NCBI GenBank assembly: GCA_001701225.1 | Contig: DAAQ01000007.1 | Coordinates: 42,828 to 79,654 of the forward strand | Reading direction: 5' to 3' | Source: Bacteroidales bacterium H5 | GTDB taxonomy: Bacteria > Bacteroidota > Bacteroidia > Bacteroidales > Muribaculaceae | Length of the DNA stretch: 36,827 bases | In this document: positions 1 through 6,591 of the stretch, one piece after another | How the letters are laid out: the number at the start of each line of letters is the position of its first letter | Position numbering within the stretch: the stretch's first letter is position 1 | Notes under the pieces: model-generated | Database searches by the model: none | What the model was told of the DNA's origin: nothing | Seen by the model: the letters and a program-made list of their open reading frames with translations, nothing else | Translations under genes and position numbers: made by a program

Positions 1-577
1 CCGCGCTGCGGGCAAATACCGACGCTATGTCGCGGTGGCGGCGCCGCGAGCCGTGTCCGAACCGCAGGCACATCTCGGGGAGCGACATGTCGTGGAGCAT
101 CCCGACGAGGCGTATGTCGTTGCCGCGTGGGTCGAGAAAACGGTTGCAGAAGAAGCGCGCCGGGTTAACATTGTCTACCCATACGCCCATACCGTCGAAA
201 CGGCGTTCGACGACGGTGCGCTGTATGGCGCAGCCCGAGATGAGGAATTCCTCGAGGGCGCGTGCGTCGAGCTCGTCGAGGCTGTTGGCCTCGCGCAGAC
301 GCTCCTCGGCCGAGCCCGGGATGCGTTTCTCGTCGGCAAGGTTGAGGCGGAATCTTCCCACGACGCTCTTGATGAGCGAGCGTATGAGGTTGTTGGTGAG
401 GGGTCGGCGCCCGCTGCGGGTGCAGAATTCCTCGTAGTGCGACAGTGAGGATGCCTCGCCTGCCGAACTGAGCAGTGCATCCCACTGGCGTCCGTAGGTG
501 AATTGTTTGAGCATGCGGCGTGTTGCGCGCATGGACGAGGCACGGTTCCACGCCTCGCGGGCTTGGGTGAAGGGCAT
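1..577 (-). CDS. Phage portal-like protein, C-terminus cut off by window edge
   Basis: The frame is open from an ATG at 577 to the left edge, giving the first 192 residues. The N-terminus is basic (MPFTQAREAWNRASSMRATRR), followed by a TYGRQWD motif near residue 28 and TNNLIRSLIKSVVGRFR around 60-77. A later block reads NPARFFCNRFLDPRGNDIRLVG. This order (a basic start, a YGxQW motif, TNNLIR, then a P-x-RFF/D-x-RG-x-DI block) is what I recall of portal-type proteins in Bacteroides prophages and prophage remnants. That is recognition from memory, not a search. The upstream gene (655-1194) reads in the same direction and the two may form a pair. The start codon is preceded within a few bases by GGTTAAA heptads. 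It could instead be a domesticated protein of unknown function. Confidence 0.55.
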   Translation of the reverse strand, partial: MPFTQAREAWNRASSMRATRRMLKQFTYGRQWDALLSSAGEASSLSHYEEFCTRSGRRPLTNNLIRSLIKSVVGRFRLNLADEKRIPGSAEERLREANSLDELDARALEEFLISGCAIQRTVVERRFDGMGVWVDNVNPARFFCNRFLDPRGNDIRLVGMLHDMSLPEMCLRFGHGSRRRHRDIASVFARSA

Positions 578-654
578 AGGGGTTAAAGGTTAAGGGGAGT
601 TTTTCTAGTTGGTCTAGTTCAACTAGAAAAACTAGACCAACTATCCAAACTATT
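578..654. repeat. Composite intergenic repeat: heptads plus CTAGTT palindrome
   Basis: From 580 to 597 there are two heptads (GGTTAAA, GGTTAAG) followed by GGGG. From about 600 comes AGTTTTTCTAGTTGGTC, then its inverted partner, so that AGTTGGTCTAGTT (607-619) pairs with AACTAGACCAACT (630-642). The same composite occurs in the opposite orientation at 7402-7507. The heptads sit directly upstream of the portal-like start codon at 577 on the minus strand. Confidence 0.85.
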
Positions 655-1194
655 TCAGCTAATCCAACTACCCGCCCCCTGCAGGGCGGCTTGGTCAAAG
701 TGATACATGCCGTCCCTGCGGGCTGTGCAGCGGAGGGTGTCGGGGATATTGTCGCCGGTCGATGGCCAGAGGGTCACGAAGCCGCCGGGATGCACCACGG
801 CGACCGGGGCTGAGAGGGTGGCGCGGGTGTAGGGGTCGAGCTGCCGCAATGCCTCGGGGCTGCGCGGGTCGGTGATGATGCGGGCGTCGCAGTGCCATCC
901 CGTCAGCCTGACGGCGAGGAGGCGCACGGCATTCTCCGGGAGCTCGAAGGTGACCCCCTCGCCCGCGAGGGTGGAGGGCAGATGTATGTTGGCCGAATAC
1001 TCCACGGGGTCGTTCCACTCTTCGGGACCATCGGTGAGGAGGCGCTGATACCACGCCTCGATTTCGGACATCATGAGGGTGTCGAGCGGGGTGTCGGAGG
1101 TTGCGGTCACAGATAGTCCGTTGGCGAGGGGGTGCAGTCCGTGGTGCAGGCGCCATCGCTCAAGCATTTGTGTTGGGGTGAGATGCAGAATCAT
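655..1194 (-). CDS. Hypothetical protein, probably paired with the portal-like gene
   Basis: This 179-residue protein has no signal peptide or membrane segment and I do not recognise the family. The ATG at 1194 is preferred over a TTG seven codons upstream, because a TAATTTTGC promoter element ends at about 1212 and would leave the TTG at or before the transcript start. The protein is acidic to neutral, with a helix-rich start (ILHLTPTQMLERWRLHH) and a beta-rich second half (AGEGVTFELPENAVRLLAVRL, then PVAVVHPGGFVTLWPS). It ends 77 bases upstream of the portal-like gene and reads in the same direction, so a shared phage-derived origin is likely but unproven. Confidence 0.6.
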   Translation of the reverse strand: MILHLTPTQMLERWRLHHGLHPLANGLSVTATSDTPLDTLMMSEIEAWYQRLLTDGPEEWNDPVEYSANIHLPSTLAGEGVTFELPENAVRLLAVRLTGWHCDARIITDPRSPEALRQLDPYTRATLSAPVAVVHPGGFVTLWPSTGDNIPDTLRCTARRDGMYHFDQAALQGAGSWIS

Positions 1195-1211
1195 GTCTTG
1201 GTCTTTTTTCT

Positions 1212-1220
1212 GCAAAATTA
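1212..1220 (-). promoter_or_regulatory. Promoter -7 element for the 655-1194 gene
   Basis: GCAAAATTA on the plus strand reads TAATTTTGC on the minus strand, a perfect match to the Bacteroidetes TAnnTTTGC element. It predicts a transcript start near 1209 and a leader of about 15 bases. A TTTG lies only about 15 bases upstream, so the -33 element is not canonical. Confidence 0.6.
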
Positions 1221-1276
1221 TCCCTGCCCCGGGGCCAAAAAGAGGCGGTAATGCCGACTCTTAGCGAAAAAATGAG

Positions 1277-1285
1277 TAATTTTGC
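1277..1285 (+). promoter_or_regulatory. Promoter -7 element for bioB
   Basis: TAATTTTGC matches TAnnTTTGC exactly. The predicted transcript start is near 1288, leaving only about seven bases before the bioB ATG at 1295, so the message would be nearly leaderless. No clear -33 TTTG was seen. Confidence 0.6.
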
Positions 1286-1294
1286 ACCTTTGAT

Positions 1295-2284
1295 ATGGAA
1301 GAAATCCTGAAAGTCCTTAAAGAGAAGATTCTCGGTGGAGGCGAGCTCACCGCCGCCGAGGCCATGAGCCTTGCGGATGCCGCGGGGAGCGAGGCCCTGT
1401 ATGCCGCCGCTGCCGAGGTCACGCGCCGCTTCCACCCGATGCGGTTTGACTCATGCTCTATCATCAATGCCCGCTCGGGACGCTGCGGCGAAGACTGCAA
1501 GTGGTGTGCCCAGGCTGCCCGATACCATACCGGCGCGCTCGAATATCCGCTTGTCGACCGTGACACGTGTCTTGCGCTGGGCTCATACAACGATTCGCGC
1601 GGAATAGGGCGTTTCTCGCTCGTGACCAGCGGACGCAAGGTGGGCGGTGCTGCCCTCGACACCCTCTGCTCGTACTACCGCGACATGTCGGCCTCCTGTC
1701 CCGGCATGGGGCTGTGCGCCTCGATGGGCCTGATGGACGCCGGGGGGCTCAGGCGTCTGCGCGAGGCCGGGGTGGAGCGCTATCACTGCAATATGGAGTC
1801 TGCTCCCTCGCATTTCGGCACGCTCTGCTCCACACATACCCAGGCCGACAAGCTCGCCACAATCCGCGCCGCGCGCGAGGCGGGGCTGGAGATATGCTCG
1901 GGGGGCATCATAGGGATGGGCGAGACGCTGGCGCAGCGCATCGAGTTCGCGCTGTTCCTGCGCGACGAGGTGCAGCCCGTGAGCATCCCCATCAATGTGC
2001 TTCATCCCATCCCCGGTACCCCTCTGGCCGACATGGCTCCGCTGACCGACGACGAGATACTGACCACCGTGGCGGTGTTCCGCCTGGTGCATCCGCGCGC
2101 CGTGCTGCGTTTTGCCGGAGGGCGAGACCGCATATCCCCCTCGACCCAGCGCCGCGCCCTGGCCATAGGCATCAACGGTGCCATCATGGGCGACCTGCTC
2201 ACGACCATAGGCGCGCAGATTGACGATGACATCCGCATGGTCGAGGAGTGCGGATACAGTTTCGGAGGAGGCCGCGATGAGTGA
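1295..2284 (+). CDS. bioB: Biotin synthase BioB
   Basis: This radical SAM enzyme inserts sulfur into dethiobiotin in the last step of biotin synthesis. The protein has 329 residues. The SAM-cluster motif is C64-x3-C68-x2-C71 within SGRCGEDCKWCAQ. CSGGIIGMGE (C201) and LRFAGGRD (R272) are classic BioB blocks, and C141 in LCASMG matches an auxiliary-cluster cysteine. The position of E. coli Cys97 is serine here (RFSLVTSGR, S108), as I recall for Bacteroides BioB. C165 in YHCNME is a possible substitute ligand. The gene overlaps the start of the E1-like gene by eight bases, so the two are translationally coupled. No other bio gene lies in the window. Confidence 0.95.
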   Translation: MEEILKVLKEKILGGGELTAAEAMSLADAAGSEALYAAAAEVTRRFHPMRFDSCSIINARSGRCGEDCKWCAQAARYHTGALEYPLVDRDTCLALGSYNDSRGIGRFSLVTSGRKVGGAALDTLCSYYRDMSASCPGMGLCASMGLMDAGGLRRLREAGVERYHCNMESAPSHFGTLCSTHTQADKLATIRAAREAGLEICSGGIIGMGETLAQRIEFALFLRDEVQPVSIPINVLHPIPGTPLADMAPLTDDEILTTVAVFRLVHPRAVLRFAGGRDRISPSTQRRALAIGINGAIMGDLLTTIGAQIDDDIRMVEECGYSFGGGRDE

Positions 2285-3002
2285 CGTATATTCAGGCATA
2301 GACCGTACCCGCTATCGCGGCCATCTGTCGCTGTGCGAGATAGACCTTGCCGGGCAGAAGCGCATAGCCGGGAGCCGCGTGCTTGTGGTCGGCGCCGGAG
2401 GCCTCGGGTCGCCCGTCGCGCTCTATCTTGCCGCCGCCGGGATAGGCACCATCGGCATCGTCGACCCCGACACCGTGAGCCTGAGCAACCTGCAGCGTCA
2501 GGTGATGCACGGCACCCCCGACATCGGCACCCCGAAGGCCGACTCGGCCCGGCGTGCCATGCAGAGGATAAATCCCGAGGTGAGGGTCGAGACACACCCC
2601 GTGTTCCTCGACCCGGACAATGCCCCGGACATCATCGGCGAATACGGCATGGTAGTCGACTGCACCGACAATATGGCCGCGCGCCTCGTCATAGACGACA
2701 CCTGCCGCGCGCTCGGTAAGCCGTATGTCTACGGGGCTGTCAGGAGGTTCGGAGGGCAGATATTCACCCATCTGCCGGGTACGATGGGATACAGGGATAT
2801 TTTCAGCCCCGACCCCTCGGTGCCTGTCGACGAGCTCCCATGCGCCGTCGACGGCGTGCTCAATACCGTGGTCGGTGTCATCGGCACCCTCCAGGCCACT
2901 GAGGTGGTCAAATGGGCCGCAGGCACCGGCGACCTCCTCACCGACCGTCTGCTGACATTCGATGCCATCACGATGAGGTTTGAGGAATTCAAGTTCAAGT
3001 AA
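2277..3002 (+). CDS. ThiF/MoeB/HesA-family E1-like adenylyltransferase
   Basis: Members of this family adenylate the C-terminal glycine of a ubiquitin-like sulfur carrier (ThiS, MoaD and relatives). The start is the ATG inside ATGAGTGA overlapping the bioB stop, with a purine-rich GGAGGA upstream; 241 residues. Seen: the nucleotide-binding VVGAGGLGSPVALYLAAAG (about 35-53), DPDTVSLSNLQRQ, and the crossover region ending CAVDGVLNTVVGVIGTLQA. The cysteine in ELPCAVDG (about 186) matches the conserved active-site cysteine. The two CxxC zinc pairs usual in MoeB and ThiF are absent. No partner carrier protein is encoded nearby, so the substrate (thiamine, molybdopterin or other) cannot be decided. 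Confidence 0.85.
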   Translation: MSDVYSGIDRTRYRGHLSLCEIDLAGQKRIAGSRVLVVGAGGLGSPVALYLAAAGIGTIGIVDPDTVSLSNLQRQVMHGTPDIGTPKADSARRAMQRINPEVRVETHPVFLDPDNAPDIIGEYGMVVDCTDNMAARLVIDDTCRALGKPYVYGAVRRFGGQIFTHLPGTMGYRDIFSPDPSVPVDELPCAVDGVLNTVVGVIGTLQATEVVKWAAGTGDLLTDRLLTFDAITMRFEEFKFK

Positions 3003-3037
3003 ATTATACCAACTATCCCACCGATAAAAAACTATTC

Positions 3038-3586
3038 ATGCCAACCAACAATCCCCGCGGGGTAGCCGTATATTGTGCTTCGTCAAGCCTGGTCCCCGCC
3101 ATATATCTCGATACCGCCCGCCAGATGGGCGAGCTGCTTGCGCGCGAGGGGCTGACCCTCGTCTGCGGCGGCGGATACCGCGGCCTGATGGGCGCGGCCA
3201 TCGACGGCGCACTCGCTGCCGGAGGTGTCGCCACAGGGGTGTTGCCGCAGTTCATGATCGAGCGTGGCTGGGCGCACCCGGGGCTCACCGAGGTCATCTC
3301 AACCCCGACAATGCATGTGCGCAAGGAGACCATGGCCTCGATGAGCCGTGCCGCCGTGGCGCTGGCCGGAGGCATCGGCACCCTCGACGAGCTGTGCGAG
3401 ATAATGACATGGCATCAGCTCGGACTCTTTGCCGGGCCTGTCATCATAGTGAATACCGACGGGTTCTATGACCCCCTGATAGGGATGTTCGAGCGTATGA
3501 GAGAACAGAATTTCATGCGCGGCGGTGTCATCCCCGCCGTGGTCGTCGGGACACCCGAGGAAGCCCTGGAGGTGATAATGCGATGA
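3038..3586 (+). CDS. LOG-family (TIGR00730) nucleoside-monophosphate phosphoribohydrolase
   Basis: This 182-residue Rossmann-fold protein belongs to the Lonely Guy / lysine-decarboxylase-like family, whose characterised members release a base from a nucleoside 5'-monophosphate. The signature blocks are VYCASSS at the start, GGGYRGLMGAAIDGALAAGG (about 48-67) and AGGIGTLDELCEIMTWHQLG (about 110-129). The second usually reads PGGxGTxxE, so alanine replaces proline here, and the catalytic Arg/Glu pattern looks intact. Its last bases (ATGA) overlap the start of the DUF4271 gene, indicating coupling. The physiological substrate in Bacteroidales is not known to me. Confidence 0.9.
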   Translation: MPTNNPRGVAVYCASSSLVPAIYLDTARQMGELLAREGLTLVCGGGYRGLMGAAIDGALAAGGVATGVLPQFMIERGWAHPGLTEVISTPTMHVRKETMASMSRAAVALAGGIGTLDELCEIMTWHQLGLFAGPVIIVNTDGFYDPLIGMFERMREQNFMRGGVIPAVVVGTPEEALEVIMR

Positions 3587-4419
3587 AAGCGACATCAGAC
3601 TCCATACAGACCCTCAAGCCGCTCCCCTGGCAGCCCAAGGTATGCCGCGAGACCGACGGCCCCGCCTCGGCTGCCGAGCACCGCATATTCGCCGTGGGGC
3701 AGATACCCTATCTGCGCGGACTGCAGCCTCAGCCGCGCACCACGCTCCCCGGCTATGATTCGGGGGTGCTGTGCCTGCTCATAGGGCTCTTCCTGCTGTT
3801 GAGCTATAATTTCCGCCACTACTCTACTTTCCTCAAGAACTTCCTCACCGATCTGGTGAGCGTGCGGCGCCGCGAGGGGACATTCGAGGTCAGGACATTC
3901 TCCGAGACCGGGGTGCTGATGTCGATAGTGCTTGTGGCGTGTCTCAGCGAGGGCATCATCATCAACGCCCAGCTGACCCGGCTCGGCATGGTGGGCACAT
4001 GGCCGGGAGTGTTCTTTGTGGTGGGGGGTGTGACGCTTGTGGCGGTGCTCTACTACCTGTGGCAGCTCGCCGCCTATGCGACGGTTGGATATGTGTTTGC
4101 CGACAAGGTGTCGGCCCGTCTGTGGATGAAGGGATTCAATGCCTCGCAGGCGCTGCTGGCATTCATGCTCTTCATCCCCGCGCTCGTCGTGCTTTTCAAT
4201 CCCGGGGCGGCCGCGGTGGTGGTTCCTGTCGCCATCTTTTCGTATTTATTGGCCCGTCTTTTGTTCATCTGCAAAGGTTTTAGACTTTTTTACGACAATT
4301 TTAGCTCGTTGATTTATTTTATTTTGTACCTTTGCACCCTTGAAATCGTACCCCTTGTCGTATTGTATCGCGCAGCCGGGTTCTTAAGCTCTCTGCTGCA
4401 ACATACAATCGGCATCTAA
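3583..4419 (+). CDS. DUF4271 family integral membrane protein
   Basis: This 278-residue membrane protein, conserved in Bacteroidales, commonly lies upstream of hemD as it does here. The first 60 residues are soluble and proline-rich. Five to six hydrophobic segments follow: VLCLLIGLFLLLSY, VLMSIVLVACLSEG, VFFVVGGVTLVAVLYYLWQL, LLAFMLFIPALVVLF, VVVPVAIFSYLLARLLFI and FILYLCTLEIVPLVVLY. The function is unknown. The last 200 bases (about 4225-4345) are strikingly AT-rich compared with the rest and contain a perfect -7 promoter element inside the codons of the LYLCTLEI motif. It starts by overlapping the LOG gene by four bases. Confidence 0.88.
   Translation: MKATSDSIQTLKPLPWQPKVCRETDGPASAAEHRIFAVGQIPYLRGLQPQPRTTLPGYDSGVLCLLIGLFLLLSYNFRHYSTFLKNFLTDLVSVRRREGTFEVRTFSETGVLMSIVLVACLSEGIIINAQLTRLGMVGTWPGVFFVVGGVTLVAVLYYLWQLAAYATVGYVFADKVSARLWMKGFNASQALLAFMLFIPALVVLFNPGAAAVVVPVAIFSYLLARLLFICKGFRLFYDNFSSLIYFILYLCTLEIVPLVVLYRAAGFLSSLLQHTIGI
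4327..4335 (+). promoter_or_regulatory. Possible internal promoter for hemD operon
   Basis: TACCTTTGC is a perfect TAnnTTTGC element within the coding end of the DUF4271 gene, in an AT-rich patch. It would give a leader of about 105 bases before hemD. The nearest TTG (4309-4311) is too close to be an ideal -33 element. Confidence 0.4.
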
Positions 4420-4445
4420 CACTCTATATATAGACATTTAGCGAC

Positions 4446-5198
4446 GTGAAAGTGAAGAAAATTCTGGTGTCCCAGCCCAAGCCCGAATCAGGAAAATCTC
4501 CTTACTATGACATAGCCGAGAAACATGGTGTTGAAGTCGTACTCCGGCCTTTCATCAAGGTCGAGGGCCTTTCGGCCAAAGAGTTCCGCCAGTCCAAAAT
4601 CAATATCTCGGATTTCACGGCCATCATCTTCACCGCCCGCACCGCGATAGACCATTTCTTCCGCCTCTGCGAGGAGATGCGCATCACCATCCCCGACACG
4701 ATGAAATATTTCTGCACCTCCGAGGCCATCGCGCTCTACCTGCAGAAATATATAGTCTACCGCAAGCGCAAGATATTCCATGGCGCCACAGGCAAGCTTG
4801 ACGCCCTGCTCCCCGCACTCATCAAGCATAAGAAAGAGAAATTCCTATGGGTTGTCTCTGACGTGCACAAGGAGGACTCGGGTGTGCTCGACAAGAACGG
4901 CATATCATATACCAAGGCCGTGATGTACCGTACGGTCAGCAATGATTTCGGCCCCGACGAGCCCTTCGACTACGACATGCTTGTCTTCTTCAGCCCCTCG
5001 GGCATCGACTCGCTGCTCAAGAATTTCCCCGATTTCCAGCAGGGCGACATCAAGATAGCCTGCTTCGGTCCCGCCACCTGTCAGGCTGCCGTAAAGGCCG
5101 GGCTGCGTCTCGACATCGAGGCACCCACACCCCAGAACCCCTCGATGACCGGCGCTCTCGACGCCTACCTCCCCCCGAAGGAGGAGGCAGCCGAATAA
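4446..5198 (+). CDS. hemD: Uroporphyrinogen-III synthase HemD
   Basis: HemD cyclises and inverts ring D of hydroxymethylbilane to make uroporphyrinogen III for heme and related tetrapyrroles. The 250-residue protein starts with the Bacteroidales-type MKVKKILVSQPKPESGKSPYYDIAEKHGVEVV. It continues with the family blocks FTAIIFTARTAIDHFF, MKYFCTSEAIALYLQKY and DMLVFFSPSGIDSLL, then IACFGPATCQAAVKAGL near the end. The start is taken as GTG at 4446 because the conserved N-terminus begins there and no in-frame ATG precedes it closely. It follows DUF4271, as expected for the order. No other heme genes are visible. Confidence 0.92.
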   Translation: MKVKKILVSQPKPESGKSPYYDIAEKHGVEVVLRPFIKVEGLSAKEFRQSKINISDFTAIIFTARTAIDHFFRLCEEMRITIPDTMKYFCTSEAIALYLQKYIVYRKRKIFHGATGKLDALLPALIKHKKEKFLWVVSDVHKEDSGVLDKNGISYTKAVMYRTVSNDFGPDEPFDYDMLVFFSPSGIDSLLKNFPDFQQGDIKIACFGPATCQAAVKAGLRLDIEAPTPQNPSMTGALDAYLPPKEEAAE

Positions 5199-5280
5199 TC
5201 TCCGGGATATAGAATCTGATAGGGCTGATAAGGCTTATTTGCCCTATCGGCCCTATTTGCAATATGATATTCACCACACG
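5199..5280. repeat. Short palindromic AT/GC intergenic repeat upstream of rnpA
   Basis: The gap carries ATAGGGC (5219-5225) and GCCCTAT (5241-5247), with a second GCCCTAT at 5251-5257. Units of about nine bases (TTATTTGCC, CTATCGGCC, CTATTTGC) follow one another. Similar CTAT/GCC or TATAAGTCC repeats sit in other gaps of this window. Confidence 0.55.
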
Positions 5281-5682
5281 ATGAAAGGTCTCAGGCTATA
5301 TAAAGTTGAGAAGCTCTGCAGCGAGGTCGCTATAGGGCAGCTCTTCGACCGCTCGGCCGCCGGGACACACTCGTCGCTCGCCTATCCGCTGCGTGTGGCC
5401 TGGAAGGAGAATCCGGGACGTCGCGGGCCTGACTGCGCGCAGTTCCTCATCTCGGTGCCCAAGAAACGCATACGCCACGCCGTAGACCGCGTGACGGTGC
5501 GCCGCCGCGTGCGCGAGGCATACCGCCTCAACCGCGACCTGCTCCCCGCTGGAGTCAAGGTTGACATCGCTTTCATCTACGTGGCCTCTGAGGTGCTTCC
5601 GTCATCGCGGATTGTCCCCGCAATGCGCAAGCTGCTCGCCCGCATCCGCCCGGATGGCGAGGGGGAGGAGGCCGCATGCTGA
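5281..5682 (+). CDS. rnpA: Ribonuclease P protein component RnpA
   Basis: This is the small basic subunit of RNase P, which with its RNA removes the 5' leader of tRNA precursors. The start is the ATG at 5281 (MKGLRLYKVEKLCS); an upstream in-frame ATG at 5239 is less likely because the conserved SEVAIGQLF region begins soon after 5281. The 133-residue protein has FLISVPKKRIRHAVDR and VTVRRRVREAYRLNR. The classic RNR motif (R-N-x-x-K-R-x-x-R-E) is altered to R-V-T-V-R-R-R-V-R-E, losing the Asn and changing Lys to Arg. The 3' end overlaps yidD by seven bases, the usual rnpA-yidD arrangement. Confidence 0.93.
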   Translation: MKGLRLYKVEKLCSEVAIGQLFDRSAAGTHSSLAYPLRVAWKENPGRRGPDCAQFLISVPKKRIRHAVDRVTVRRRVREAYRLNRDLLPAGVKVDIAFIYVASEVLPSSRIVPAMRKLLARIRPDGEGEEAAC

Positions 5683-5888
5683 GACGCCTCTTCATACTGC
5701 CCATACGTTTCTATCAGGGAGCCATCTCGCCCCTGTTCCCCCCGGTGTGCCGTTTCACCCCCACCTGCAGCCAGTATGCCGTCGAGGCCATCATGCGTCA
5801 CGGCGTCCTCAAGGGCTCGTGGCTGGCCATCAGGCGCATCGCGCGGTGTCATCCGTGGGGCGGCTCGGGCTATGACCCCGTACCCTGA
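5676..5888 (+). CDS. yidD: Membrane protein insertion efficiency factor YidD
   Basis: This 70-residue protein of the YidD (UPF0161) family assists YidC-dependent insertion of inner-membrane proteins. The start is hydrophobic and amphipathic (MLRRLFILPIRFYQGAISP), followed by the hallmark CRFTPTCSQYAVEAI, HGVLKGSWLAIRRI and RCHPWGGSGYDPVP. All conserved cysteines are present and the length is normal. It overlaps rnpA and lies four bases before the TatD-type gene, so the three are probably co-translated. Confidence 0.95.
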   Translation: MLRRLFILPIRFYQGAISPLFPPVCRFTPTCSQYAVEAIMRHGVLKGSWLAIRRIARCHPWGGSGYDPVP

Positions 5889-5892
5889 CAGG

Positions 5893-6591
5893 ATGGAAAT
5901 CATCGACACGCATACCCATACGCTGCGCCCCGGAGCCGTGGTCAACATTGACCCCTCGGCCATGCCGCTGTCCGTGCTGCGCATCGAGGCGCCATATTTC
6001 TACTCTGTGGGGATACATCCGTGGAATGCCGGGGTGGTCAGGCCGTCTGACATCCGCACGTTGAGGCGGCTGGCCCGCGACAGGCGCGTGCTGGCCATAG
6101 GCGAGACTGGGCTCGATTCGGTGCATGTGGGCTATGAGTGGGTCGAGGTGCCTGGACGCAAGGAGCCCGAGATACGTGAGGCCGTGCCGTCGATAGATAG
6201 GCAGACAGAACTCCTCAGGCTGCATATCGGGCTGAGCGAGGAGCTCTGCAAGCCCCTGATACTGCATGTGGTGAAGCGTTTTCCCGAAATCATGAACATG
6301 CGGCGCACAATGCGTCCGTCGCAGCCGTGGATTATCCACGGATACCGCGGCAAGCCCGGCCTGGCCCGCGACCTGCTCAGACTCGGCTTCTATCTCAGCT
6401 ATGGCGAGCGGTTCAATCCGGCCTCCGTGGCCGTCACCCCTCCCGACAGGCTGCTGCTCGAGACCGACGAGTCAGCCCTGACCGTCGCCGAGATTGCCTC
6501 GCTCGCCGGGGTCACGGCCTGTTCGCAGTGCATTGCGGACAAGGCCCGCGAGCTTGGCGCGCTTGATGGGGGAGCCCTTGAAAATCCTTGA
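5893..6591 (+). CDS. TatD-family metal-dependent hydrolase
   Basis: TatD-type enzymes are TIM-barrel metallo-nucleases or hydrolases. The start is the ATG at 5893, which gives the family N-terminus MEIIDTHTHT; 232 residues, the short form usual in Bacteroidales. The metal ligands are all visible: H-x-H in DTHTH, Glu in AIGETGLD, His in LILHVVK, His in IIHGYRGKP, and Asp in LLLETDES. The GIHPW motif is also present. The last 120 bases overlap antisense the 3' end of queG, so both C-termini are encoded on opposite strands of the same DNA. The substrate is unknown, and the position after yidD is conserved. Confidence 0.88.
   Translation: MEIIDTHTHTLRPGAVVNIDPSAMPLSVLRIEAPYFYSVGIHPWNAGVVRPSDIRTLRRLARDRRVLAIGETGLDSVHVGYEWVEVPGRKEPEIREAVPSIDRQTELLRLHIGLSEELCKPLILHVVKRFPEIMNMRRTMRPSQPWIIHGYRGKPGLARDLLRLGFYLSYGERFNPASVAVTPPDRLLLETDESALTVAEIASLAGVTACSQCIADKARELGALDGGALENP

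Noticed and set aside
5199..5280. Possible riboswitch upstream of rnpA
   Set aside because: Only short palindromic AT/GC units are present, with no complex fold; they resemble other intergenic repeats in the window.
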